A DNA stretch of 64,000 bases from Homalodisca vitripennis (GCF_021130785.1 NC_060213.1:62590001-62654000), one strand, 5' to 3'. Counted from the first letter of the stretch, positions 23,105 through 35,502 are shown. Notes: generated by a model from the sequence alone, not told the origin. Numbers and translations: made by a program.

Positions 23105-24167
23105 GTAAGTTATGGAGAGTGTTCTCTCTGTGCTGCGGCTTGCTTAGGACCTGGAGACCATCATAATTCTTCTCATCACGTGACATAACGTTATCAATGT
23201 CGCCAAAACGAAGCTTAGCATTTCTATGGATTTTCCAATTCAATTCTAATACTCAACCGGTGAGCTCAATCTTTGAAATTCAGTTTTCTGACGGAGTATT
23301 CGTATGTCGTCCATAATGTCACAATATTCATGAACTGTCAGCGTTTGATCATACAGAAGTAGTGAGACTATTTACATGCATAATGCATTGGGTAAAAGAA
23401 TTGAAGGAAAAGGTAGTAATGCTTCTTTAACTTCCATTTGCAATTATTCCAAAACTTCCAATAAGTTCCAAAGAGAACTCTTGTCAAGGCGCGTTCTCCT
23501 TGAGAACCTTTCTCAATATAGCTGATATTTTGAGAGCATACATCCGAAGCCTACAATGTTCTTACATTTTGAAAATCATAACAAGAATCTAACTTCATTC
23601 CAATTAAGATATTCAAACCTATAAAGCTATGTTTCAATTCACCCCTGCTCAACTTTGTTGGGCAAAATCAGAATTTAGTGATGATGCTAATAATGAAAGG
23701 CAGACTTGAGGATGGCTATGATTACTCCGCCAAAGAACGACGCTCAAGAGTAAAAGTTCAACCAACCAAAATGAAAACACCGTAACCTGAAACTCGCTGT
23801 TCACATTTCACTTATAAATTACTCCACAGTGGTGGAGGCGGGGTTGGGAGCTGATCTCAGGTGTTTACCAGTGCCGCCAACATTCAACAACGGAACAAAG
23901 CCGAGTCAGCTGTTTGTTTGTTTTCGCGCGGGAAAGTTGGTAGTGTGTACACAGCCTAACTTGTTGACCCAGAATGCGCGTCTGTGTGTTAATGAAACAC
24001 TGTAAACTTTGATAACGCTATCTCACGTGATAAGGAGTGTTGTGTTTGGGAACACGGTAGCGGCTTCAAGGCATTAACCCGCCATCTTGTACAGTACGGC
24101 ATGTCTAACTGCACCCCCTAACTGTATCCTTGTATGTGTGTTACCCATGTGTGTGTTGTCCTTACAG
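23105..24167 (+). other. gro: Intron between the two alternative groucho exons (1,063 nt)
   Basis: The first ~100 bases belong to the duplicated unit. The remainder is unique, with a more GC-rich patch at 23830-24080, and the acceptor GTCCTTACAG precedes exon version 2. The intron is too long for steric exclusion of the two exons, so exclusion would rely on frame or NMD or on other mechanisms. Confidence 0.7.
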
Positions 24168-24231
24168 CCTAAAAATGGAGATCGAAAAAATTGCCCAGGA
24201 AAAAACGGAAATGCAGAGGCATTATGTGATG
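24168..24231 (+). CDS. gro: groucho alternative exon, version 2 (mutually exclusive)
   Basis: This 64-nt exon lies between GTCCTTACAG and ATG|GTGAGT. It encodes LKMEIEKIAQEK then TEMQRHYVM. Compared with version 1, 15 of 21 residues and 42 of 64 bases are identical. Of the 16 codons that differ, 10 are silent, a pattern of purifying selection on both copies. Replaced positions are L/M, C/I, L/I, S/Q, I/T and I/M, mostly conservative changes expected on a helix face. It keeps the family-typical TEMQRHYVM end but loses the near-universal LEC. Phases are the same as version 1. Confidence 0.93.
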
Positions 24232-25187
24232 GTGAGTCAATTTTTTTATTGGACCGTTTTATTTTTTCTGTATTCTCTTCTGTTTGGTATTTTTAGTATC
24301 TTGTTTTCTTTCTTTCCATCGTTGTAGAACCCGATCCGGTAGGTTAGGAATATCAATGAATTGAGATTCAAAAAAGTCCGCTAAAAACAGAAGCCTTAAT
24401 ACGATTCTGGTTACCAATTAAAACGCCCATATGTAATAAACACTAAATTGTAGGGTGGCACTCCTACTTAGTATTGTGATACAGCCTTGGTTTACATACA
24501 ATGGGATGTAAAGCATAAGCACAATCCAAGGCTAAATCTGTAGTCAGGGCGTGACCATTCGGCCCTTGCGGTAGACTTATTATTAAAAGGCGGAGACTTT
24601 ATTTTAAATGGCTGTAGTCTGTTAGCGTATCAGCTTCCTGCAATAGTCAGTTTAGTTTGCTAATTTAAACTTCCCCGTAAAGGTAAAGATAATAAATTAG
24701 TAAGGTAAAATAATTACAGTGACAAGAATTACAACTTCTTAAAAATATTATACAATTATTTTATTTGTAAAACTATTTTTATGCCCGTTCTAGGACTTAT
24801 TATAGCTCAAATAACTAGCTCCCCAACCAGCAATATTTGATTGTGCTTGTCCTCCTTAAATTTGGAAACTGAACTTGACATTATCATGAGGTTCTAGCTT
24901 TTAAAACATGACCCTTCAATTTTTCCTTTCATACCGATTAGTAGATTATTTGTTTTAAATTTTCTTAAAATCTAAGCCATCAGCTGATATTTTTCTTATA
25001 ATCTCAACTTTAGGGCCAACACCTGTAACATAACATTTTTCTCATAAAAATCACTGGCCCTACACACGAGCCCTGAGGCAGTCCATACTTTTGTTGATTA
25101 TTTTGTTTTCCTTATTGTTTGAGTGGGCCGGCCTCAGCCTGTGGCTAGGACAAGGTAAGTGAACTTGTCTACATCTTTGTGTGTTGT

Positions 25188-25240
25188 GCCTGTGTGTGTG
25201 TGTGTATTTTGTGTGGTAGTTTGTGTGTGTACGTGTGCCT
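25188..25240. repeat. GT-rich microsatellite
   Basis: Interrupted TGTGTG runs. Short frames on either strand here are translations of the repeat. Confidence 0.8.
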
Positions 25241-26639
25241 GTGTAGCGAGAGCAGTGTGGGTCGCGGCTACCGGTCACATTTGCATGCGATCAATCTGCC
25301 TCTTCCAATCTCCCCTCGTCGACTTGTCGGCTGCGCGGGTTTTGCTGAATTAATCGTCCAGTCTCCGTAATTGCCCCACAAATAAGAAATAATTCACTGT
25401 CAGGGTTTTTTGCCGGGAATTATACAAGCAGAAACTACTTAACCGGCTAATAACTAACGCGTTCCATTAATGGCAGCTTTTCTAAGCTCTATATAATTTT
25501 GAAACCGTGTATGATTACTTCATTAATGTAGAACATGAAAACGCCAGTACCCGCTGGTTTTTACGTCACTGTACGTGTTGGAATTTCTGACCGGTCATGA
25601 ATTTAAAATTTGTCCACGCACTTGTTGCACAAACATGTAATTTTAAGGCGTTGGCCCATTATTATTCAGCGATTTATTAATTTATCTAATCGTAATAATA
25701 AATATTCAGAGTTCAAAACATATCTTTATTTTATTATATAATTTTGTCATTCTGCAATAAGAGCCCCCTCGATCAGTTTGTAGCTCTAGAAAGGCAATGT
25801 TAATCTTATAGTTTTATTAATTTTTTTGAACGTACTTCACACAAGAACAAAACAAACTAAAATCGCTGTACCGTCATCCGACAGCAATCTTTCCTGTCGT
25901 TTGTTGGGGGTTTACTGGAAGTTTATTGTTCGTAACTATGGTCTTACAAACCATCAACTTCGCCTCGCCATAATGATGCAACAACATAATGATACTCGCG
26001 CGCAACCCATTCACCTAAATCTCTTATGATGCTGCAAGAGAGTCAATATTTACGTCCTTTTACTGCCTCTGGCTTGATATCTCAGGTGTGACTAGTGAAT
26101 TTCCATAGTTCCTGTAACAACTAGCCAGCCCCTTCACTGGAAGAAAGATGACACGACGTTTTATTCCATAGGTTGCGATAAAAATAATTGCAAGTTTTGA
26201 TTACGAAAACGTGAGACAATTAAAAACACTAGAAATAGTTTCTTGAAACAAACATGTCCTTCGTAATTAAAAATCTTTTGGGAAATACAACTAATTTGTA
26301 TTTTACACAGGATAATTAATTATGTAGTAAGTATAGCCTACAGAAATAAAGAAAACTGCCTGTGCTTCTCATTTTGGCACAAAACACTTAACCTAATCGG
26401 AATGGTGAATAATAAGCCCGTGTCTCGTGATTTGTTGGTATTTTTATGAACCTCTGTGACGCATCGTCGACCAAAGACCACCTGATTGGAGCAGTAAGAA
26501 ACCAACTTTACGGGTGTGTCCGACAGCGGAGCGACCTTGTCTGTGGTGTGTGGTGTCCTTAGATTATGGCAGGCCGCTGTGGGGAGGGGGAGGGTCGCTC
26601 CCGTATCACCGCTTCCAGCGCCTTAAGCGGCCGTCACTC

Positions 26640-27330
26640 AAACTAAATTAATTATCTCCTGCCTGACGCCTCCGTAGTCAGTTTATTTCACGCGTCAAAT
26701 CCCTGAGTGCACTCATGGGTGTTTTCTACCTCCTGACTGATTTATTCTTGGTCAGCGATTAAGGGCCGGGATATCGGTTTCATTATAAAACAACTGGTTG
26801 AATCGTGCATCGGATTTGAAAGATCGACAGAAACGCGCCGAGAGCCTTCTAATTAAAGTAATGGCTTATAACAATCGGTCCAAAACAATCGGCCTGCCTC
26901 ATTACCGCGGAAGTTGCCCAATGACATTCAATCCGCTGAAAGAGCGCCGGTCCACAATGGCGGCGGTGCGGCAAAGGCGTACAAAAGCTATGAAACTCGG
27001 AAGTGTCAAAGGCGTACAAAGCCGTCCCCACCACAATGGGACAATGGAGTGAACAATCAATTAATTCTGTCGGCGCCGTGGCCTACTGCACTTTACCAAT
27101 TAGTCGGATTAATTGGCCACTCTGATCGGCGGCCATTTTAATTGGACAGGTGAGCCGGGTACGCCTTTACACTCCGGCCGAGTATCGGCGATAGATACGC
27201 CCTGGGCGTAACTCGCACACCTGTTGATGTAATGGCCGGGCGTACTCGCCGGGGGCGTAGGAGCCGAGCGAGCATGACACAGATCAATTACCGTAATTAC
27301 CCTACAGCATTCCTCGGCCTTAGTGGTGGT
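26640..27330. promoter_or_regulatory. GC-rich block with a cluster of homeodomain-type cores
   Basis: AAATTAATTATC at about 26645, CAATCAATTAATTC at 27053, CCAATTAGTCGGATTAATTGG at about 27096-27116, TTTTAATTGG at 27136, and ATCAATTACCGTAATTACC at about 27284-27302 all carry TAATT/AATTA cores inside CG-rich sequence. Such clusters are typical of developmental enhancers, but function here is inferred. Confidence 0.35.
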
Positions 27331-28129
27331 TTCTGAGCGTAATATTAACAGTGTAAAGGCTAACTTGATGCGAAGGCAGGATTTGTTTGATTAAGGTTTG
27401 TTTGCCTTTGTAGTAGTAAACAACTTAATAAGTGGAGGAAACTAAGAAATAACTAGTAATTTAGAGATAATTTACATTAGAGAGCAGCTCTCTGATCATT
27501 AGCCAATCGATGTTTCTTGGAGTTCAACAGTAGAGCCTTTAAGATCCATTTTTGATATTTGGTATAGAACACATACAAACATATCCAAAGCCATAAATAA
27601 ACATTTATGAATGCCATGTCTGCTTTTCAACTGCTTAACTAACCCCCCTGCAAAATGAACAAATCACAAAGACATTTGTTTGCAAATTAATTATTTCTAA
27701 GATTTACAGATTTTAATTTTCTCTCTGATATGCCTAAAATAAAATACGGGAGCAATCCACCGAATTTGTTAAATTTTATTATATTAGAACAATTTTTGTT
27801 TTATAAATACGTACATTTAGTTGTCAATGGCATTTTTTTAGTGCAGTGGTAATAAATAAAACCAAAAACGTAGAACATATTGAAACACAGTAGTGATTAT
27901 GTAGGTGTGTTTCTTTTATCGGCTTCCTTTTCTTTTTGGTATCCTGAGTACTTCCTTGGACAAATATAAAACTCTATCAGAGTATACAGGAATAACTATA
28001 TCATTTATAAATTCTGAGTTGGAAAATCAGTTTGTAAAATTTAATATTCCTCAATATGAGTTCAAAAGAAACTGGGATTCTCTGAAGAATACATGTACAG
28101 TTTCTTAGGTATGACAGTGGCAGGTAGAG
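27331..28129. other. AT-rich intronic sequence, nothing recognised
   Basis: A 67-codon frame at 27905-28108 has no family signature. No other feature is visible. Confidence 0.4.
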
Positions 28130-29416
28130 TAACAGAATCATCGTTACAAGGAGTAAATATTCCGGTATCGCAATGGCCACGGTCCACTGCTCGTAAATCA
28201 CTGGAGAGTAGCCGGCCCGGTAATTTGACACGATGACAAGTATTTCGAAACTCGAAGACCCCATCAAGATCACGATCTCGGCGCGGATTGGCGCTCAGTC
28301 GGAACGAAAGCGATTCGATCGGCTGGCATTTCGAGGTTATGTTCCCCGGTGACGGTTGACCTATTCCCGCGGTGGTGGCAGCGGTAGCGGTGGCTGTCTC
28401 GCTGCCAACATGATCTCGTCGACATTGTTTCCGCGCTCTCCATTACTTGGCAGCGCACCTCCTCTTGCCTTGTGTTATCTCATTTCGAACCCACGCGTTT
28501 ATGGTTCGCTCTGTCCTTTGTTGCAACATTCTTTGAAGCGCCTCAGCTTGTCCGCTCCCATGTAGTCGAAAACAAAAAACTATTTTAGTCTTCGGCATTA
28601 CTTAGTTATACCCTGTGACGATTCTTATCAAATGTAATTATGTAATCATCATAAAAAAGTAAAGAAAATTAATCCACACGAAGTATTAAAATAATCGATC
28701 CACATTTATAACATCATATTTTATACTGTGTCTAGATTCATTCTCTTTAGTTTTTCATTGAGATAACATATTTCATAAAATTATTTAAATAAATAAAAAT
28801 AAAATGAAGATATTTAACACTTGCATGCGTGAACGCCTTGGTAAATAAATTTGGTGATGGGGTAAAAATAAAGTGAGAAATTACTTAAAATGTAGCAAAT
28901 TTTACATCAGTTGTTGAACAAACATATTCGATATAAAAAATAAATAAAAATTAAATTTTGGCAGATAATAATATAACAAAAACCAATATATAAGTTAAGT
29001 ATATATTCTTTTAAGTCACGTATTAGGGCCTACTGTTATTCATAGTCTGCTTGAACATGAAAATAAAGATGTTGCCAGAACGTAGCTAAACGCTAAAGTT
29101 AAAATATGAAACCACCATCACTGGAAACTCTACCAGTTTTCTATACAAAAATTCACGTTACGAATATTTTTTTGTGTTAACTCTGTTTGAAGTTTATTTT
29201 TGACGATGGAAGGATTGTGAAGGAAACATGATTTTTTCCGGACATTTGCCATCCTTCTATGAAACAAAAAATTAAATTGAGTAATGATTTGATTCTCGCA
29301 TTTCTACAGCGATCGTGATTGGCCCTGTAAGTCCTCACTCACGACGAAACTTGTCCCAAGAGCGGGGTATACTAACGGCGACGCTGACTCACAAGGGGTG
29401 TTTACTCTGCGCGCGG

Positions 29417-29446
29417 AGTGTGTGAGTGTGTGTGTGTGTGTGTGTA
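29417..29446. repeat. GT microsatellite
   Basis: A run of about 12-14 GT units next to a GC-rich block. Confidence 0.85.
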
Positions 29447-31834
29447 CCTTCAGGAAGTAGGCCCTGAGCAAATGTTTGGCCTCCGCTCCCAGATAGCGCT
29501 GCCGCCTGCTATCCACTCCACTCACCTCCGCCTGCGGTTCCCAACACGCCACTTATCGCCGTGCACGCCCACCTCGCTTGTTTTCCCACTCCATTATCGA
29601 ACTTTATCCCTCTCAGTCAACAGTGAGAGCTCTGCGTCATCCACTTCACTTCTATTCTACCTCTGCCGTGTCTCTATCTGATCGCGGGGTATCGACAACT
29701 TGTGTAACGGTCGGTAGATTATGGTTGTCGGAGTTACCACTCATACCGAACCGTTTGTGGGTAACAATTTGACAAGCAGCATTCATTGACAAGTACTTCC
29801 GCACTAAATAACGAATTGGTCAACTGTTTTTTGTGGATATTTCTCCTCCCCCCCCACCCAAAACGAGTTGAGTGTTTTAATTTCACTCCCAACTTTTGCA
29901 CATCAGTTTCGTCGGGGTAGTCTCTGGAGAAAATTTCCTACGGCCGCGACAAGTGGGTGTCTATTACCAGTCGAGTGTTTGTCGCTGCCACTCACGGCTT
30001 ATCGTCACATTAGTCGGCGACAAGTGTTTTGTTGATCGTCGAGTGCGCCACGACTCGAGAGGCTCTTCTCCGACCAATCATCTGGCAGATGTGTAATTAA
30101 TTCTACTCCGGCATCAGAAGAATCGTTGTCGGCCCTAATTTGGTTTTTGGTCTTGTTTTCAAAGGCAAATCGTTGATGAGACGGCAAGGTTGGTAGCTTT
30201 ATCTCGCCCAAACCACTCGCATCTGTCGACTACACACTAAGGAAACATAGAAGGCGGTTGATCAATGAGACTCAGTGGAGCGTGAAAATCAAACTTTACG
30301 ATTCAGAGGTGATCCACGGAGCGAGCCAGAGGCCGTTGTCGAGATCCTTGATAGTCGCACGGAGGTGGACAGATAGTCTGACAAACAGGACTTTGTACAC
30401 GGCAGGTCGCAGGGAGATGGGAGATAGTGTTGAACACTGCAGTGGGAGTGAGAGAGGGAGAATGTGCGGGAGAGCGATGGGAGATTAGGGCACACGAGCG
30501 AGACAGAGACACAGAGATAAAAATCTTACACGCACTCGCTTGCTCCGCTCGGTTCCCACTCCCGCTTGCCGTTAATTGCCTGCCATTACGAGTAACCGCT
30601 GCCACACGATGCGCTGCGAGTGTCTAATGGCCGATTATTAATTATTTGCCATTGTGTCCCCCGTGATCACGGTAGCCTTGCCTAGTTCGCAGACAAACGT
30701 GTTGCAATTGCTGCGGTAATTCGTAACACCAATCTGGTTCTTCCAGTAACAGCGAGATTGAGTTGTAATTGGCTGTATTCCGTGGGTATCCTTAACCTTC
30801 AACAAGCACACAGGAATCTACTGGCCACAAGTTTAAAAACACGCTAAAAATATAAATAAATTACATTTATGTAAGTTTTGTTCTTTCCTTAGAGTATTAG
30901 TGTGTAGGAGCTGCAATATATTATTTAAAGAAATAAATATAACACTCACATTTTTTCTCGCAAAATGCTGTTTTTTGTGGGGAAAATGTTAACTTTTTGA
31001 ATGTAGCTATAAGTATGAGATTTTTTAAAGTTATATATGCAAAACTTTACAGTACCGGTAGGTGACACTTTATTATATGTAGAAACAATGTATGAACGTA
31101 TTTATTCCAACGCAATTATGACCTTATACAGAATCGCAGACATAGGCAAAATTCGATCATAAAATATGGGCTAGACAATTTAAGACACTAGTTTTATAAA
31201 ATTGTATATTTTTTTGATTGGCTATTGATTAAAAATTGTCTTTGGTCAATAAGGAAAATTATGTCAATTATTCAAAAACAACCGCAAAAATGAAATTCAA
31301 CCAATAATAATCACATATAGAGAATGAGGAAAAACACAATCTTTACGGTACACAGGGTCCAGGACCCCGAGATAAATAAATTAGTTTATTACTTAGCTGA
31401 CAGATGGGACTTGAAGCCTAGTGATGCCAAATAAAATTAATTCGTTACAACAATTTCTTATTACAAACGTAAACTGAGAAATATAAAAATGAAATTTATG
31501 CGGGGTCCTGTGGGCCCCAGTGTGCTTTTTAAAGATTAAAAGGCTCTTGTATTTTACATTTTAATACTTCTTTTTTATAACAGCCTAATCAATTTAAGAA
31601 CCGTGGTTTTGGGAAAAAAGGTGAATACAACAATAAATTGAAGAATAAACAGAGCGCGATATCAAAATGTATGATATGCATCCTAAATCCATCGATGTGA
31701 GGACATGCACATTAGATAGTGACAAACACTCGTCCATTTAAAAGGCAAATAAAAAGACATAAAAAGAACTGTCGAACCCAGTCCACATTTTGTAAGCATT
31801 TAATCGAGGCAGGGCCGACGAATGTTTTCATCAA

Positions 31835-31874
31835 GCCGCTTCACAGCCCATTTCCGAGTTCAATTAGAGTAGCG
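31835..31874 (+). repeat. Diverged third copy of the core of the 35.2/37.5-kb duplicated block
   Basis: GCCGCTTCACAGCCCATTTCC followed by GAGTTCAATTAGAGTAGCG matches the core of the duplicated block (GCCGATTCACAGTCCATTTCC-TACTTCAATTAGTGTATCG at 35306-35346) at most positions. It lies in the GC-rich block 31795-32045. Confidence 0.55.
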
Positions 31875-32000
31875 CAATAAATAAATTTAACGAGGGCTCG
31901 TTTTTTGCGGCGGGCGCGGGAGGTCGAAGCTCATTAAAAAGCGAGCGGCTGGTCCATGTGGCAACGCCGAGCTCTGCGCGGCTTGCGGTCGGTGGCGGCC

Positions 32001-32019
32001 GCTGCGCCATCTAGCGTGG
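32001..32019. promoter_or_regulatory. CTCF-like motif
   Basis: GCGCCATCTAGCG at 32004-32016 fits the conserved CTCF core (complement of C-C-A-S-Y-A-G-R-K-G-G-C-R-S) with about two mismatches. It lies inside a GC-rich block. This is a motif match only. Confidence 0.3.
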
Positions 32020-32324
32020 TCGCGGCAGTACTAATAAATCAAAACAGCTGAATTTAATAGTGTGAAAATAAAATAAATTATAAAATTATCATACGTTATT
32101 CTATTAATACCAAAATATTTCCACAATCATTAATTACGGATTTCAAATAAACATACAAGGATTGAAATACTCGAATTGTACTACCGTAAATTTATAGTAA
32201 AGACTGTCCTGCAGTAAATTGTTTAAGAAACAATTGATTTCAATAATTGGGGTACTAAAATAATATTAATAAGACTATCCAACTAAACCTAACTGACAGT
32301 AACTTTTCCCCAGTTTAATACCTT

Positions 32325-32450
32325 TCGAAATGGTGCTACCCTTTGAGCTATTTAATCCAAAATCAAAACACTTATTCCTAGGACCAATAGGAACCTATGT
32401 ACCAAGTTTTAAGTTTCTAGGACCTTTCTGCCAAGAGTGATCAAACTCCA
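32325..32450 (-). repeat. Dispersed repeat family 'R2', copy 2
   Basis: On the minus strand: CTCTTGGCAGAAAGGTCCTAG, AAACTTAAAACTTGGTACAT, AGGTTCCTATTGGTCCTAGG, TTTTGATTTTGG and CTCAAAGGGTAG, colinear with the copy at 10896-11150. Confidence 0.65.
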
Positions 32451-32929
32451 CAATTATATGAAGGACATGTGGACCTTTATAACGTGGCATAGGAGCAAAG
32501 CTACCCGGGAAGAATAAAAAAAAATAAATTAAATTAAATTAATTGTAAGGGTGGGTAATTAGTCTGTATTTTAGTACTGTCAAGTAGTCACTTTAAACTA
32601 ACCTTTCCAATCAAAAACGTCACTTTCTGTTTAGATGGAGGTTCTAAAAACTCGCGTTTGCCAAATGGAAAGTTATTGGCAGACAAAATTTACTGTCTTG
32701 CAAAACTTTATTTTTTCGCAGGGTACACCCCTATTTCCCATATTGTTATTGTGTATTGATAAGCCACTCAACAGGGTCTCAGTTGGTCCTGTGTTACAAA
32801 GGGAAAAAAACAATAGGCCCCTTTCAGTGCCCCAGGTAGTTACGGCCCTGGGACTCGCCCGGCGAGACCTATCTTCTGTCATGTATTTATGATCGGCCAG
32901 CCCTGCGACAGTGCCGTGTAATGATCAGT

Positions 32930-33120
32930 CTGAGGCTTGTTATTGTGTTGTCAAAACAGCCGGGGGCCCCTCAGCTCCAGATCAGATATTGGGGCTGTTA
33001 TTGTTTTGACATCAACTCCGGCGGTGTGTTGTTTATTGCTGCGCTTTCCGTGTGGCCCGGTGTCAAGACATTTGTTTATGTTGTAGCGAGCGAAGCGGGC
33101 AGTCTCGGCATTGTTTTGTT
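32930..33120. promoter_or_regulatory. GC-rich block with repeated SOX-type ATTGT motifs
   Basis: CTTGTTATTGTGTTG (32936), CTGTTATTGTTTTGAC (32995), TGTTGTTTATTGC (33027) and GCATTGTTTTGTT (33108) repeat an ATTGT/ACAAT core within about 190 bases. The first two also form an imperfect inverted pair, TGTCAAAACAGCC against GGCTGTTATTGTTTTGACA. Regulatory role is inferred. Confidence 0.25.
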
Positions 33121-33149
33121 CCCGCATCAGCTGTAGGCTACATTATCTG

Positions 33150-34800
33150 GCAGGCTTTTAACCAGTCTCTTTCCTTGTACTGTATGTATGGAAATGTTTA
33201 ATTCAAAATACATGTGGGTAGCCTACGTTATGTAGAAAATTACTTATTCATTCAATTGGTGCGCTGTTGTTTCTTCCCAGAGAGAAATGAGAAGGAATAC
33301 AGAGATAACAAAATAGATATTTAAGGGCTGGTTTATAGAATATGAATTTTTCTTTTAGAAGATAAAGCCTTTTCTAGAAATTTTAGTAGAATAGGATGGA
33401 TGTGTCGTAGCTCAGCTAAAAATGAATACAAATCCCATTTTCACTGGTCATTTTGCAAGGAGATATAAAGAACCGGAAATCGTCCACTTCCAATCGAGTA
33501 ACGCAGCTCACACAGACTAGGCCTAATATCGAGTCGGAATCAAAGTAAGAATCCCGGAACAATAAAGACAACGACTGCGGGTTGTGAAGGCGCCACAGTC
33601 ACGTCTATTGTACGGAGGCCAACTATTTACAGTTGAGGCGATATTTCCACCTCCGCCGGGAGATAAAACGTCGACAAGAATTACAACCGGCCTTACCGTC
33701 GCCCATTACTGGGCAATTTTATTTTAAAAGCCCCCTTCGCCACTCGTTTGTCTCCATTTGTTGGGCGCCGGAGATGGAGATATTCGAGGTGAAGTTGTTG
33801 TGGGTGCACCTCCTGTTTGGTCAAGATTGAATACGACTTACGGTAATCTCATTCTACTACATGGACTACAGATAAAGTAACTCTACTGATATTTCCTTCT
33901 AAGTGAAGCTGTAATCTTGTCAGTATACATCGCAACGACGATGAATAGACGACGGATAAAGGAGCAGAAAGCGCAGCGGGGATCACAAAATGTTGAGATT
34001 AATTGGCCGTGACAACTGCGGGCAGTGGCGCTGGCAGAGCACTCTAGCGTGAACTGACAATAACCGCTTCCTCCAGTTGTTGTAGCGTGTCCGCCCTGAG
34101 ATGGCGCTGTGTTCACTCGAGGGTGGGACCAACTAGTCCCTGGCGTGGATGACTCCCCAGAGGTTCAATTTGAAAATATCTCCGTCCAATTGGCTTTTAG
34201 AAGAAGAGAAATATATTGAAAAATTTATGTTAAGCCCTACAATCAATAGTAAGCAAGAAAAAGGCATTTTGATATGGTCTGTATACATTTCAAAAAGTGA
34301 ACATGGTGGAGATCCTAAGAGAATTTCTTCTTCAAATCACCCAATTTTTTAAAATCAACCTACATGTAAGGCTTGGTTGTCTAAGAGACAAGGAGTTGTA
34401 TAAATAATAAATTACGTGCAAATATCCAAATTTTGTGGACGTTTTTGGTTTTGGCATACAATGGAGTCATGTAAATTGCAAGTAGCCTACTTAGATAATT
34501 CATGGCCGTGATAAACATATATAAAAAAACAACATGCCCATAGAACTCGCCAAAATTAAAGTGTTTATGTTATGATTTACATAGAAATTAACTTTACAGT
34601 TGGCCGCGTGTTACAAGATCGTACTTTTGAAGTATGGTCCAATTTATGTGAGAATGTTCACAAGAGTTACTTATTATTATAAGGCCATTAAAATAATTAC
34701 TGGTACGATTTAATAAAACCACTTATATTAATGTACATGTTACAAGATTAATTGCGCAAAACAAATGGGAAAAGCCTGGTGTAGCATCTCCCAAACATTG
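33150..34800. other. Intronic sequence; GC-rich 33480-34140
   Basis: No gene seen. ATGGCGCTG-type words at about 34025 and 34100 resemble half CTCF motifs. The remainder is AT-rich. Confidence 0.35.
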
Positions 34801-34994
34801 AAAGGGCCGTGAACGTGAACCCAGTGGCATTTCTGCGGAGGCACCCGAGCGGAGCGAGCTGCGTGTCGGATCTCTATCTCTGTCTTTGTCTCGCTCGTGT
34901 GCTGTCGCTATCTACCATCTCTCTCCAACCTCTCAACAATGCTCTATCTCTGTTCCTCGCAGGCTCGTGTCATGTCGTGTTCAACACGATTTTT

Positions 34995-35018
34995 TCTCTC
35001 TCTCTCTCTCTCTCTCTA
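34995..35018. repeat. CT microsatellite
   Basis: About 12 CT units. A similar run is at 35855-35877. Confidence 0.9.
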
Positions 35019-35220
35019 GCTTCCAACACTAAACTTGTTTGAGGGAGGGAATCCGGCTGAGTTGCGCTCTTGTTTATCTTTGCTATCTGTTTTCAGATCT
35101 CCAGGTTTATCGGACCGCAAAGGATTTTATCTCGATTCGGTTTTGAGGTTGAAGATAGCAAATTGATAGCAATCTTTTATCGTTGTAGTTTAGTAGCGCC
35201 AACTTTTTCGTAATGGTCAA

Positions 35221-35502
35221 ATAAAGTAAATTACTCCTCGCGTTATCGTACAACGGCTGCAGCTGCTTGTTTTTTACGCCCTTCAGTTTTTATCTTTATC
35301 GATTTCGCCGATTCACAGTCCATTTCCTACTTCAATTAGTGTATCGTCGTAAACCGACTTGACGGCACGGTAGGCCATTTTTGGTTCCAGCCATCGCAGT
35401 CTGTGCATCTGTAGTAACAGCATATTACAAAAATTATAAGCAACTCTTTTTGAACCTTCATAACTATCAACGTTTTAATACCATTAACGAAAACGTCAAA
35501 GC
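35221..35502 (+). repeat. Duplicated ~280-bp block, copy 1
   Basis: From ATAAAGTAAATTACTCCTCG through AACGGCTGCAGCTGCTTG, TTTTTTACGCCCTTCAG, TTATCTTTATCGATTTCGCC, TACTTCAATTAGTGTATCG, CCATCGCAGTCTGTG and CAGCATATTACAAA to AACGTCAAAG. It is nearly identical to 37520-37796 in the same orientation. Non-coding. Confidence 0.93.

Larger units (their letters stand above)
22613..23205 (+). repeat. gro: Tandem array of a duplicated groucho exon with its flanks (period ~217-245 bp)
   Basis: Three units are present. A is 5'-truncated, with exon remnant 22613-22642. B has exon remnant 22807-22859. C has the intact exon 23041-23104. The intronic stretch before exon B (22700-22806) and that before exon C (about 22934-23040) differ at about 7 of 107 bases. 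The segment after each exon (GTAA.TT.TGGA...GCTTGCTT...GACCAT) recurs in all three. Similarity stops near 23200 on the right and at 22613 on the left. Confidence 0.92.

Noticed and set aside
25159..25370. Cysteine/valine-rich frames
   Set aside because: Translations of a GT-rich microsatellite.
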